A DNA stretch of 64,000 nucleotides from Candidatus Zixiibacteriota bacterium. GTDB lineage: Bacteria; Zixibacteria; MSB-5A5; GN15; FEB-12. The notes beneath the pieces are model-generated. The model was not told the origin of the DNA. It made no database searches and worked only from the letters and a program-made list of their open reading frames with translations. Below are positions 16,690 through 26,231 of the stretch, piece by piece. Position 1 is the first letter of the stretch. Every line of letters starts with the position of its first letter. The DNA lies in contig JAJRQO010000028.1 of the NCBI GenBank assembly GCA_024280215.1, forward strand, positions 62,001 to 126,000. The letters run 5' to 3'. Both the position numbers and the translations under genes were made by a program.

Positions 16690-18009
16690 TTACTCTCTTC
16701 GGTACAGTCCATCGTATGGATATACTAAGCGATAATCTCCATCTTCATTTTGATCAACAAAGACAAATTTTAAGTATTTTGAATTCTGATAATAATACCA
16801 TTCTTGATACGGTCTCTGATCAGTTAAAACAGGGTAATCATCTAACTGGTCAGGTTCACCATACATAATATAGATACGCCCACGGTCAGTATTCCAACCA
16901 TTCCCGAACATATAATCAAAATTATGATTTGCGATTGCAACTCTGCGGTAAAACTCATTTTTGGTTTCATTCTCAAATGTCCCAGGTGTTGGATCTTGAG
17001 ATTCCCAAAAAACATTAAAGGCTGCTAACCGTTCTTCGTATGTTTCTTTATCTTTTAACAATTCTATTTCTTCATGTGATGCTATTATTTCAATCTGATG
17101 AACAAGAATTTTGTAATCATATTTGATAAGTGCTTTTGGAGTCCAAACAATTTCAAAATCTTTGTATCTTGTTGCAATCTTTTTGTTACGGTCTCCTCGT
17201 AAAGTGATAATAAGCTCATATTTTCCTGGACGTAACTCATCGATTGAGAGTTCTCTGAATTGTCTTTCAGTATCGTTATTGAAAGTGGTAGTTAACGAAT
17301 CTCGATAAAGCATTCCTTTAGATTCATGTCTTAATACGGTCTCAACACGAATATCTTTGTATTTTTCTTTCCCTTGGTAAAGTTCAATGTAGAAATATAA
17401 TGATTGCTTACCAGAAAGACCAAACTTATGACGCACCGAAGGAATTAATCGTAATTCGCCTTTATTAAAAACAGAAATGCTGTCTATAGCGGAAGCAACT
17501 CCTTGCACCAATTCAATTTCAGAGACAGACGGCTTTTTATGTTTGTACTTTTTAACTTTGACTTTAAATTTTTCTGTCCGTTCTTTATTATGTACAGGGT
17601 CATAAAGTCTGACAATGACTTCATATTTTCCCTCCTCAACAAAGAAATTTACTTGGTTCGTTCTATAATCTGCTCGTGAAGATACCTTTGATTTATTTTC
17701 AACCCTTACTGTTTGATTAAATTTGTAATTGTCGTACCGTTTTTTATTCCTAAATATATCTACAGTAATTTCGTATTCGGCTTCATATTTCTTGTCAACT
17801 TTTTCAAAATTAAGAGCAGCATTAAAAATTTGATAATATACTTCTAAACGAGCAGTTTTATCAGTTACTTCAGATTTAAATAGAGCGTAATCTACTGAAA
17901 AGTAGCTTTTTATAGTGCTATTTTCAGCAACTTTAAAAAATTGCGATGACACCGTTGTCGCACAGAGTGTGCAAAAAAGGATTATGAGTAATGTTTTTTG
18001 TTTATTCAT
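16690..18009 (-). CDS. GWxTD domain protein, exported
   Basis: 439 residues with an N-terminal signal peptide (TLLIILFCTLCATTVSSQ), an Ig-like-rich Lys-heavy middle, and a C-terminal GWxTD module near residue 370 (NGWNTDRGRIYIMYGEPDQ) ending WYYYQNSKYLKFVFVD. It resembles the downstream neighbour in layout, and the two probably arose by duplication. The gene lies about 110 bases after the last permease gene of the ABC block in the same direction, so cotranscription is plausible but not certain. Function unknown; envelope location inferred from the signal peptide. Confidence 0.82.
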   Translation of the reverse strand: MNKQKTLLIILFCTLCATTVSSQFFKVAENSTIKSYFSVDYALFKSEVTDKTARLEVYYQIFNAALNFEKVDKKYEAEYEITVDIFRNKKRYDNYKFNQTVRVENKSKVSSRADYRTNQVNFFVEEGKYEVIVRLYDPVHNKERTEKFKVKVKKYKHKKPSVSEIELVQGVASAIDSISVFNKGELRLIPSVRHKFGLSGKQSLYFYIELYQGKEKYKDIRVETVLRHESKGMLYRDSLTTTFNNDTERQFRELSIDELRPGKYELIITLRGDRNKKIATRYKDFEIVWTPKALIKYDYKILVHQIEIIASHEEIELLKDKETYEERLAAFNVFWESQDPTPGTFENETKNEFYRRVAIANHNFDYMFGNGWNTDRGRIYIMYGEPDQLDDYPVLTDQRPYQEWYYYQNSKYLKFVFVDQNEDGDYRLVYPYDGLYRRE

Positions 18010-18117
18010 CTGTTTGTCATTTCTACAAAAATTCTCAATTCATAATGCAAATTATACATAATAATCCTATCAGGACAATATAAAAAATAGACGTTTTTAA
18101 TGAGGATTTGTTGAATT

Positions 18118-19368
18118 TTATTCGTAGCGAAGGGCTTCAATAGGGTCAAGGCGTGATGCTTTGATTGCTGGATAGACGCCAGAGACTAAGCCAACAGTAA
18201 CAGAAACTATAAAACCAACAATAACCCAGAAAATTGGTATCGAAAGAGGCCAGCCGAGAATGCCATTCACAAGCAACCCAAGCGAGACTCCAAATATAAT
18301 GCCAATAATACCACCAGTCGCAGATAATGTCATCGCTTCAGTTAAAAACTGTAAAACGATATTGCTTCTTTTGGCTCCAATTGCTTTTCTGACACCTATT
18401 TCTCGAGTACGTTCCGTGACTGATACAAGCATAATATTCATGACACCGATACCACCAACCATCAAACCGACAGATGTAATCACAAGCATCACTAAATAAA
18501 TATTATCAGTGATGCCGCTAATGAAATCTTTAAATTGATCCTGAGTTCCTAAAACAAAATTATCTTTTTTGTTAAATGGAACTTTCCTGAAAATTCGTAG
18601 TACTGCTGTAATTTCATCAACGGCCTCATCCATAAGTTCATAAGTTACAGCTCTGGCAACTAATAAAAGTTCTTTTTCCCAAGGATGAATTTTACTAAAT
18701 GTTGATAATGGAAGTGCGACAAGTTTATTGATTTGGTCATTACCAAAATTAGATTTTACATATTCAAGAACTCCTACAACAGTATATTTATTACCATTAA
18801 CCCGTATTTTTTTTCCGATTGAGTTTTCCTCGGGGAAAAGCAAATCATTTAAGTCAGAGCCAATGACGCAAATCATTGCCCGAGTTTGTACATCAATTCT
18901 GGTAATAAAACGACCTGAGGACAATGCTTTGTTATTAACTTTTAAATAATCTGGCCATGTCCCCATCAAACTGGGATTGTTGAATTTTCTGTTTTTATAT
19001 TTTGCTTCGTTTCCCCCAGGTTTAAAATAATAATTTTGTGGAGAAACTCCCTCGACATAATCACAGTTTGCCATGATTGTTCGAGCTTCACCCTCTGTGA
19101 TAGATGGGCGGTTTCTATCTTCGTCAGTAAGTTTTGATCTGTCGACACTATCATCAAATTTTGTAATCATGATAATATTGGAACCAAGCGAATCTATCTC
19201 TTGATTCACAGCACCATTTAAGCCATCTATAATCGCAGCCATACCAATAACAGAACTGACCCCAACCATAACACCTAAAACCGTTAAACCTGCACGAAAC
19301 TTGTTCCCACGAATCGATGAAAGTGCAAGCAGTATAGAGTTTTTAATTTCAATCCAACTAAGAATCAT
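18118..19368 (-). CDS. MacB-like ABC transporter permease (third copy)
   Basis: 416 residues: N-terminal membrane helix (KFRAGLTVLGVMVGVSSVIG), a large periplasmic MacB_PCD-type domain, and three C-terminal helices with the FtsX signature GGIGVMNIMLVSVTERTREIG and VRKAIGAKRSNI. I start it at the ATG at 19368 to match its tandem paralogue; a longer frame to 19389 would need TTG. It lacks the fused ATPase of E. coli MacB and must use the separate ATPase encoded upstream. The C-terminal third is nearly identical to the permease at 19423, so it is a recent tandem duplicate. Confidence 0.88.
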   Translation of the reverse strand: MILSWIEIKNSILLALSSIRGNKFRAGLTVLGVMVGVSSVIGMAAIIDGLNGAVNQEIDSLGSNIIMITKFDDSVDRSKLTDEDRNRPSITEGEARTIMANCDYVEGVSPQNYYFKPGGNEAKYKNRKFNNPSLMGTWPDYLKVNNKALSSGRFITRIDVQTRAMICVIGSDLNDLLFPEENSIGKKIRVNGNKYTVVGVLEYVKSNFGNDQINKLVALPLSTFSKIHPWEKELLLVARAVTYELMDEAVDEITAVLRIFRKVPFNKKDNFVLGTQDQFKDFISGITDNIYLVMLVITSVGLMVGGIGVMNIMLVSVTERTREIGVRKAIGAKRSNIVLQFLTEAMTLSATGGIIGIIFGVSLGLLVNGILGWPLSIPIFWVIVGFIVSVTVGLVSGVYPAIKASRLDPIEALRYE

Positions 19369-19422
19369 AACAAATTGATACCTTTGCAATAAAGAGATAT
19401 TACTTTATGTTTATTTCTGATG

Positions 19423-20676
19423 TTATTCGTATCTGAGTGCTTCAATAGGGTCAAGTCGTGATGCTTTTATCGCTGGATAAACTCCAGAAACCAATCCTAC
19501 GGTTACAGAAACAACAAAGCCGACAATAATCCAGAATATAGGTAAAGATAATGGCCAATCTAAAGCGAAATTTATCACCAAACCTACAGTAGTGCCAAAT
19601 AGAATACCAATCACTCCACCAGTAGCAGAAAGTGTCATAGCCTCTGTTAAAAATTGTAAAATGATATTACTACGTTTTGCTCCAATAGCTTTTCGCACGC
19701 CAATCTCACGAGTACGTTCTGTGACTGACACAAGCATAATATTCATGACTCCAATACCACCAACCATCAAACCGACAGATGTAATGACAAGCATGACGAG
19801 ATAGACTTTGTCTGTTATACCACCAATTAAATCTTTAAACTCTTCCTGAGTTTCCAAGACAAAATTATCTTTTTCATTGAATGGAACATTTCGATGTATT
19901 CGAAGAGTTGATGTCACTTCATCTAAAGCTTCTTCCATAACATCTTTTGTAACTGGTTTCACAAATAGAGTCAATGCTTTATCCCACGGATATAGTTTTT
20001 TTGAGGTTCCAAGAGGCATTAAAATCATTTCATTGACTTCATCATTTCCGAAGTTAGATTTTACTTTTTCCATAATACCTATGACTTGAAACTTATTACC
20101 ATTAACCCTAATCTCCTGTCCGATTGCTCTTTCCCCATCAGGAAATAATATTTTTGCTACATCAAAACCAATCACACAGACCATCGCTTTTATCTGATTA
20201 TCAATATGAGTAATAAACCGACCTTCTCTAACCTCTTTATTATTTACTTTGAGATAATCAGGCCATGAACCAATAATTTGCGGAGAGTTATATTTTCTAT
20301 TTTTAAATTTGACTTCATTACCACCTTGGAGGTAAAAATGATTTTGAGGAGCTACACCATCGACCAGAGTACAATTTTTCTGAATAGCGAGTGCTTCACT
20401 TTCAGTAATCTCTGGACGGTTTCTTTCCGAGTCGGTTAAATTATCCCAATCTACATTAGACTTAAAAGTTCTTACCATTATAATATGGGAGCCTTTAGAA
20501 TCAATTTCCTGATTCATCGCTCCATTGAGACCATCAATAATCGCTGCCATTCCGATTACAGAACTGACACCAATCATCACTCCTAAAATAGTAAGTCCTG
20601 CTCGAAATTTGTTTCCTCTTATAGAAGAAAGTGCGAGCATGATTGAATTTCTAATTTCGACCCAACTGAGAATCAT
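19423..20676 (-). CDS. MacB-like ABC transporter permease (second copy)
   Basis: 417 residues, same architecture as the neighbour at 18118: one N-terminal helix, periplasmic domain, three C-terminal helices with GGIGVMNIMLVSVTERTREIG. Identity with that neighbour is very high at both ends and lower in the periplasmic domain (for example VDGVAPQNHFYLQGGNE versus VEGVSPQNYYFKPGGNE), which suggests divergence in what the periplasmic part contacts. It starts three bases after the permease upstream. Two different permeases could form a heterodimer around one ATPase dimer; that is inference. Confidence 0.88.
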   Translation of the reverse strand: MILSWVEIRNSIMLALSSIRGNKFRAGLTILGVMIGVSSVIGMAAIIDGLNGAMNQEIDSKGSHIIMVRTFKSNVDWDNLTDSERNRPEITESEALAIQKNCTLVDGVAPQNHFYLQGGNEVKFKNRKYNSPQIIGSWPDYLKVNNKEVREGRFITHIDNQIKAMVCVIGFDVAKILFPDGERAIGQEIRVNGNKFQVIGIMEKVKSNFGNDEVNEMILMPLGTSKKLYPWDKALTLFVKPVTKDVMEEALDEVTSTLRIHRNVPFNEKDNFVLETQEEFKDLIGGITDKVYLVMLVITSVGLMVGGIGVMNIMLVSVTERTREIGVRKAIGAKRSNIILQFLTEAMTLSATGGVIGILFGTTVGLVINFALDWPLSLPIFWIIVGFVVSVTVGLVSGVYPAIKASRLDPIEALRYE

Positions 20677-20679
20677 AAC

Positions 20680-21900
20680 TTACTCATAACTTAAAGCTTT
20701 TATAGGGTCAAGCTTTGCTGCTTTCATGGCTGGATAAATACCAAATATCAACCCGATTCCAGTAGAGATTCCTAAGCCGATAGAGATTGCTAACACGGAC
20801 GGATTTATTTCCATACCCATGCTACTCACAAGTAGAGCTTTTGCAATAATAAAGCCAGCAAGAACGCCTATTAAGCCCCCCCCAAATGTTACTAAAAGCG
20901 ATTCAAATAAAAATTGTATTAAAATATGTTTCTGTTTAGCCCCTAATGCTTTTCTTATTCCAATTTCTCTTGTGCGTTCAGAAACAGCAACCATCATAAT
21001 GTTCATTACAACAATACCACCAACCACAACAGAAATAGATGAAATTCCAATTAATCCTAATCGAATAAATTTCGTAATTGAATTTAACATTTCTAATATC
21101 GAATCAGCAGTCAATATGTCAAAATCATCTTCTTCATTAAACGGTACATGACGTTGAGCTCTGAGTACCATCCGTACTTGATCCATTGCATCAGGCAATT
21201 CAGCAACTGAGTTCGCTTTTATAACTAAACTGAGTCCTCGACGAGGTGTTCCAAATTGTTTTGTATAGGCAGCTAATGGAATTTCTACAAAGTTATCAGC
21301 ATCACCAAAAGTAGAACCAATCTCTTTCGCAACACCAATGACGGTGTAAGATTTAGCACCAACTTTTAAAGTTTTACCAAGTGGATCGATATTGCTAAAA
21401 AATTCTTCTTTTATTGTGTGACCTATAAATACAACTGATTTTCGATAAATGTCATCTTCATACGAGTGAAACCGTCCATTGGCTACGTCTAACTCAATGA
21501 TGTCAATAAGATTTGCGAATCCCGCTTTGATTGTAACTCGTCGAAGTGAATTATCTCTATATTTAACAGTTGCCTGATTATAAGCACGAGGAGATATCTT
21601 ATCAACTAAATCGCATCCTTCTGAAATAAGTTCAACTGTCTCTGCTTCAATCGGTTTACGTTTTAACTTTTTCATAAATTCTTCGTGAGACATCGCCATA
21701 CCAATTTTTTGAACGAAAAATGTCGCAGGTCCTAAAGTAGAGAGATCATCTTCGACCGATTGTGCCATACCTTCAAGAGCAGAGATAATGGTCATAACTG
21801 ATGTTACCCCAATCATTACACCAAGTAATGTTAGGCTTGATCTAAGTTTATTTACCCATAAAGCATCAATTGCTATTTTAAATAATGCACCAAATATCAT
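20680..21900 (-). CDS. MacB-like ABC transporter permease (first copy)
   Basis: 406 residues with N-terminal helix (KLRSSLTLLGVMIGVTSVMT), periplasmic domain and C-terminal helices bearing VGGIVVMNIMMVAVSERTREIG and IRKALGAKQKHI. It is clearly a more distant paralogue of the two permeases downstream. It starts three bases after the ATPase gene, so ATPase and permease are cotranslated; the three permease genes are separated by only 3 to about 50 bases. Confidence 0.88.
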   Translation of the reverse strand: MIFGALFKIAIDALWVNKLRSSLTLLGVMIGVTSVMTIISALEGMAQSVEDDLSTLGPATFFVQKIGMAMSHEEFMKKLKRKPIEAETVELISEGCDLVDKISPRAYNQATVKYRDNSLRRVTIKAGFANLIDIIELDVANGRFHSYEDDIYRKSVVFIGHTIKEEFFSNIDPLGKTLKVGAKSYTVIGVAKEIGSTFGDADNFVEIPLAAYTKQFGTPRRGLSLVIKANSVAELPDAMDQVRMVLRAQRHVPFNEEDDFDILTADSILEMLNSITKFIRLGLIGISSISVVVGGIVVMNIMMVAVSERTREIGIRKALGAKQKHILIQFLFESLLVTFGGGLIGVLAGFIIAKALLVSSMGMEINPSVLAISIGLGISTGIGLIFGIYPAMKAAKLDPIKALSYE

Positions 21901-21903
21901 AAC

Positions 21904-22611
21904 TTAATGTATCGCATTTCTCATTTCTTGGGTTACTTGTTCATCCGTTGCAATCTGACCGTCTAAAATAGTAATAACACGTTTTGCGTGTAAGGCAATA
22001 TCACGTTCATGGGTTACAACAATAATTGTATTACCTTGTTTGTGTAGCTCATCAGAAAGACGCATAATCTCAACAGATGTTTTACTATCTAAGTTACCTG
22101 TTGGTTCATCAGCTAATATCAATGATGGGTCATTTACTAATGCACGAGCAATAGCGACTCTTTGTCTTTGACCACCAGATAACTCGCTTGGTTTATGGGT
22201 GACACGGTCAGCAAGGTCAACACGAGTTAAAGCTTTAACAGCTTTTTCTTTTCGTTCGTCTGTTGAAGAACCATTATAAATCAATGGAAGTTCGACATTA
22301 TGAAGTGCTGTTGCCCGAGGAAGCAGATTAAATGTTTGAAAAACAAAACCAATTTCACGATTACGAATATTGGCAAGCTCATCATCTGTCATGTTACTGA
22401 CATCTTTATCATTTAAAGTATAATTACCTTGAGATGGAGTGTCTAAACATCCAATAAGATTCATGAGTGTTGATTTACCAGAACCAGATGGTCCCATGAT
22501 AGCAACATACTCACCTTTTTCAATTGCTATAGATGCACCTCTAAGAGCATGAACTGTTTCGGCACCCATTTCGTAGGTTTTCCAAAGATCCTTAGTTTCA
22601 ATGAGAGCCAT
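21904..22611 (-). CDS. ABC transporter ATP-binding protein, MacB/LolD type
   Basis: 235-residue ATPase driving the three adjacent permeases. Walker [11 protein letters not shown] (about residue 40), Q-loop [10 protein letters not shown], signature [15 protein letters not shown], Walker [13 protein letters not shown] and switch His in VVTHE are all present. These features and the free-standing form match LolD/YknY/MacB-type ATPases. It lies two bases after the adaptor gene, giving the order TolC, adaptor, ATPase, permeases. The substrate could be a peptide, lipoprotein or small molecule; the sequence does not say. Confidence 0.93.
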   Translation of the reverse strand: MALIETKDLWKTYEMGAETVHALRGASIAIEKGEYVAIMGPSGSGKSTLMNLIGCLDTPSQGNYTLNDKDVSNMTDDELANIRNREIGFVFQTFNLLPRATALHNVELPLIYNGSSTDERKEKAVKALTRVDLADRVTHKPSELSGGQRQRVAIARALVNDPSLILADEPTGNLDSKTSVEIMRLSDELHKQGNTIIVVTHERDIALHAKRVITILDGQIATDEQVTQEMRNAIH

Positions 22612-22613
22612 AA

Positions 22614-23930
22614 TTATTCTTTCTCTTTCTTTTTCTTTTTGATTTTCTCAACCAAATCACCATCTTTGATAGTTCTGAGAACTTTATAAGGGCCTGTAAT
22701 AATTGAGTCACCGTCCATTAAACCATCAGTCACTTCAATATTCTTTTGGTTAGCAATTCCAGTATTAATCTGAACAAATTTTGCTTTACTATCTCTTACG
22801 ACAAAAACACCTTTGAGTTCTTCTTTTTTATCTTCAGAGTCACTATCCATGTTATCATCATCAACTTCTGTGGCAGCTTGAACAGCATTAGCATCAGTTG
22901 TTGTTGGTTTGTCTTTTTGATCAGTTTTGCTATTGGCACTTTCTAAAGAGTCTAAATCGTAGGAACGCATGACAACAGCAGAATACGAAATCGAAAGGGC
23001 AGATTCTTTTTTGTTAGATACAATATCAACAGTTGCAGACATTCCTGGTCGGATACGAACGTTTGAATCTTTAAAAATTACTTTTACTTTAAAATTAGTA
23101 GACTGGTCTTGTGAACCACCAGAAATAAGAGCAGTGTTTCCTATTTCAACGACTTCTCCAGCAAATACCGTATCAATAAATGCGTCAACTTCAATATCAA
23201 CCGCTTGTCCAAAAGCTACTTTGTTGATTTCAGTCTCATCAACTTCTACCTCTACCTCAAAAACATCAAGATTAGAAATTGTCATCAATGTACGCCCTTG
23301 TGAAAAAGCTGTTTGTCCTTGAGCAATCTCACCAATTTCACAGTCTAAAAAAGTAATAATACCAGACATTGGAGCAACGATTTTTGCTTTACTTAATTTA
23401 TCGAGTTGATTGTTATAACGTGATTTCACTTGTTTTGATTGAGCAAGCATCGCATTGTATGATGATTCAGAATTGAGATAGGCATACATCGCATTGGTTA
23501 ATTGTGTCTCAGAAGAAAGATTGTCTTCACGTAAACGTTTTTGACGATCATACTCTTCTTTGTTTTGGTTCATTGTTATTTTAGAACCTTCCAGTCGAGC
23601 TTCAATTTCAGTCATCGCAAACTTTGCTTCATTGACATTAGACCGTAACTGGATAGTGTCTAAAACAACAAGTAAATCACCAGCATTTATATGTTCACCT
23701 TCATTCACCAAAAGGTTTATTATTTCACCGTTCACTTGTGAAGTAATATCTACTTTTGTTTGAGGTTGAATTCGACCCGAAGCGGAGACTATTTCAACAA
23801 GCTCTCTTTTCTTTGCGGACTCAATATTTACTTTTGTAATTTTCTCTGTATTTGCAGTCATGCTAAAATAGCCGACGCTTCCTATGACTACAACGAGTAA
23901 AATTATGAGGATAAGTTTCTTTTTATTCAT
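22614..23930 (-). CDS. MacA-like periplasmic adaptor (membrane fusion protein)
   Basis: 438 residues: N-terminal membrane anchor ([20 protein letters not shown]), biotinyl-lipoyl-like domain ([29 protein letters not shown]), an alpha-helical hairpin, second lipoyl half ([17 protein letters not shown]), a beta-barrel and a membrane-proximal domain. It bridges the inner-membrane permeases and the TolC protein encoded just upstream. An acidic insert ([15 protein letters not shown]) interrupts the membrane-proximal part, and the C-terminus is Lys-rich; both look lineage-specific. Confidence 0.9.
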   Translation of the reverse strand: MNKKKLILIILLVVVIGSVGYFSMTANTEKITKVNIESAKKRELVEIVSASGRIQPQTKVDITSQVNGEIINLLVNEGEHINAGDLLVVLDTIQLRSNVNEAKFAMTEIEARLEGSKITMNQNKEEYDRQKRLREDNLSSETQLTNAMYAYLNSESSYNAMLAQSKQVKSRYNNQLDKLSKAKIVAPMSGIITFLDCEIGEIAQGQTAFSQGRTLMTISNLDVFEVEVEVDETEINKVAFGQAVDIEVDAFIDTVFAGEVVEIGNTALISGGSQDQSTNFKVKVIFKDSNVRIRPGMSATVDIVSNKKESALSISYSAVVMRSYDLDSLESANSKTDQKDKPTTTDANAVQAATEVDDDNMDSDSEDKKEELKGVFVVRDSKAKFVQINTGIANQKNIEVTDGLMDGDSIITGPYKVLRTIKDGDLVEKIKKKKKEKE

Positions 23931-23950
23931 CTTCTACCTTTATTGTATTG

Positions 23951-25336
23951 CTACATTTTTCCCATTGCATTTTCAAGTTTGGCAACTGCAAGGTTTAAAT
24001 CAAAATCAGCCCTTATGTAGGAAACCTGAGCAGTTTTTAATGAAACTTGAGCATTCAAAATATCTAAAATTGTTGCAGCACCTAAATTATATTTCTCTTG
24101 AGTAATTTTTAAATCTTCTGTTGATGCATCAACATTTGCTTGAGCGATGTTTTTCGATTTCTTTTGTTGTTCAATATCAAAAAACGCTGTTTTAATTTCA
24201 CGTGCTAAAAAGTTTTTTGTCTCAGCAACTTGAGCTCTCGCATTGTTTCTATTTATTTTTGCAGTTGTGACACTTCGTTTGGTTTGGAAGCCATCAAAAA
24301 GATTCCAGTTTATACTGAACCCATAACGCAGATTATCAGACGAGTAATCAAATACTGTTGGGAATGCTTGAGTTCCTGTAAACTTTGTATAACTTGCATT
24401 GGCTGAAACAGTAGGTAAATATCCAGCAAGAGATTGCTTGACCCCTTTTTGAGAAGCAAACAACCCACTTTGAGCAGACAATAAACCAGGCTCATGCGAC
24501 AAACCAAAACTGATAGCATCATCTATTGAACCAGTATATGTATGTTCGGAATATTCTTTTGAAAAAGTATGGTTTTTGTTTGGATCAAGTCCAATTGTAT
24601 ACGCAAGTGATGCTTCAGCAGTCACAACTGTATTGGTAGCGGTTAATAATGAAAGCTGGTCATTTCCAGATTGAACTTTTTGCTTTAACACATCAGAGAG
24701 TGATGCCGAACCTAAATCGTATCTTGATTGAATCAGCTTTAATTGTTCTTCAGATCGTTTCACTGCCTCTTCTTGAACATCGACATTTTCAACCGATGCT
24801 AAGTATGCGAAGTATGATACTTTAACCGCATAAATCAAATCTTGTTCAGAGTTCAACACATCCAAATGGGCAACTTCTGCATTTGCTTTTGCTGCAGATA
24901 GCGAATAAAAATTACCAATATTTAATAACCACATATTTGCGGATAATGTTAAACTTTTATTTGGTCCAAAGTCTTGATCACCAGCATCTATTTCAACAAA
25001 GTTTAAAGGATATTTAACAAATGATTTTGCGGAATCTCCGTAAGCATATCTAGTAATTATTGTACTATCATATTCAGTTGCACCAAAAGTTTTAATATTG
25101 GTTTCTTTCCCTTTACTATAATTATACGAAGCATCAACTCTTGGCAAAAATGCACCTAATGCTGATAACTTGCCAGCCTTGGCAACATCTTCTCTACCAC
25201 GAGCAGCGATAATCGATGATCTGTTTTGTAATGCCAAATCAATACAGTCATTGAGTGATAAATCTTTTGCCGTAACGTTGCTTGTTAAAAGCATAACGAC
25301 TGCGAGTAAACTTATAGTAAGGTATTTGAACCTCAT
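23951..25336 (-). CDS. TolC-family outer membrane efflux protein
   Basis: 461 residues from the ATG at 25336, chosen because AAGGAG precedes it by eight bases and a signal peptide follows (LTISLLAVVMLLTSNVTA). The protein has two OEP repeats: LNDCIDLALQNRSSIIAARG starts the first, and the characteristic long helices (SRYDLGSASLSDVLKQKV and KYNLGAATILDILNAQVS) appear in each half. It should form the outer membrane channel for the adaptor and ABC proteins encoded downstream in the same direction. Confidence 0.9.
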   Translation of the reverse strand: MRFKYLTISLLAVVMLLTSNVTAKDLSLNDCIDLALQNRSSIIAARGREDVAKAGKLSALGAFLPRVDASYNYSKGKETNIKTFGATEYDSTIITRYAYGDSAKSFVKYPLNFVEIDAGDQDFGPNKSLTLSANMWLLNIGNFYSLSAAKANAEVAHLDVLNSEQDLIYAVKVSYFAYLASVENVDVQEEAVKRSEEQLKLIQSRYDLGSASLSDVLKQKVQSGNDQLSLLTATNTVVTAEASLAYTIGLDPNKNHTFSKEYSEHTYTGSIDDAISFGLSHEPGLLSAQSGLFASQKGVKQSLAGYLPTVSANASYTKFTGTQAFPTVFDYSSDNLRYGFSINWNLFDGFQTKRSVTTAKINRNNARAQVAETKNFLAREIKTAFFDIEQQKKSKNIAQANVDASTEDLKITQEKYNLGAATILDILNAQVSLKTAQVSYIRADFDLNLAVAKLENAMGKM

Positions 25337-25349
25337 ACGTGAATCTCCT

Positions 25350-26066
25350 TTATTTAAACATTGCACCAAGAGCCGCTGCTCCAATGTGCATGATTGATAA
25401 CAAACCTATTGATAAGACCGATAACATGTATCCTTTGTTGCGTGAAAAATCATATATTATTGATAAACCAATTCCTGCCACGATTATTTCCCATATATGG
25501 AATAATGAAATTTTTGATAATGCCGTGAATGCGATTGATTGAACTCCTTGGTCGGCAACTAAAAACCCTAATGAAATTCCAGTCGTCAAATCACCTTTAG
25601 CGAGAACCATCGGTACTAATAATAAATTGCCAATCATATATAAAACTTCACAATATATCATCATAGAGAAAATTGTTTTGAACTTAGCTTTTCCGCCCAT
25701 AACAAAATTACCAAAAAAGAGTGCTAAACTCGCTGTAATCAATGGAGTGAGTAACATACCAATCCCCATTCCAACTACTGTCATTATCTCCATAAAAGAC
25801 TTTGCTGACTCTGGAAGTTGTTGCCCCTTCATTTGCTCTTGAAATTCTGGGCTATCCAACTGCATCTGCATTATGATATCCTTTAATAAATAACCAACTA
25901 AAAGACTCACAGCAAAAAGCACTATATACGGTATAAGGATTGTATGATTATCTTTTATTTTTTTAAATAATGATGCTGGGTCGTAAAAAACTTCAACGAT
26001 ACCTTTGAATGCGTACGAACTACTTTTTTCCATTTTTACTTCTGCATTTGAATTTTCTTGTTCCAC
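25350..26066 (-). CDS. Yip1-domain membrane protein
   Basis: 238 residues with a short polar N-terminus, then the Yip1-type opening FKGIVEVFYDPASLFKKIK and five or so hydrophobic helices (LIPYIVLFAVSLLVGYLL, VVGMGIGMLLTPLITASLAL, IYCEVLYMIGNLLLVPMVL and two C-terminal ones). Bacterial Yip1 proteins are often found with envelope transport genes; their role is unknown. It ends 13 bases before the TolC gene, so it is probably the first gene of the efflux operon. Confidence 0.8.
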   Translation of the reverse strand: MEQENSNAEVKMEKSSSYAFKGIVEVFYDPASLFKKIKDNHTILIPYIVLFAVSLLVGYLLKDIIMQMQLDSPEFQEQMKGQQLPESAKSFMEIMTVVGMGIGMLLTPLITASLALFFGNFVMGGKAKFKTIFSMMIYCEVLYMIGNLLLVPMVLAKGDLTTGISLGFLVADQGVQSIAFTALSKISLFHIWEIIVAGIGLSIIYDFSRNKGYMLSVLSIGLLSIMHIGAAALGAMFK

Positions 26067-26178
26067 ACTAAACTCCTGCTTGGTTTCTTTAGACGAAACC
26101 GATTGATAAAAGTTTCATAAAGTTAACATTATTTAACTTATATACTAAAGCAATATTAATTTATTCATTCCATTTTAT

Positions 26179-26208
26179 AAAAAAAGGGTATATCGCAAAG
26201 ATATACCC
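26179..26208 (-). terminator. Terminator of the pyrophosphatase gene
   Basis: On the minus strand a 9-bp stem GGGTATATC/GATATACCC with a 5-nt loop is followed by seven T's, starting 24 bases after the pyrophosphatase stop. Confidence 0.88.
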
Positions 26209-26231
26209 TAATATCTGATTATCAATCTATT

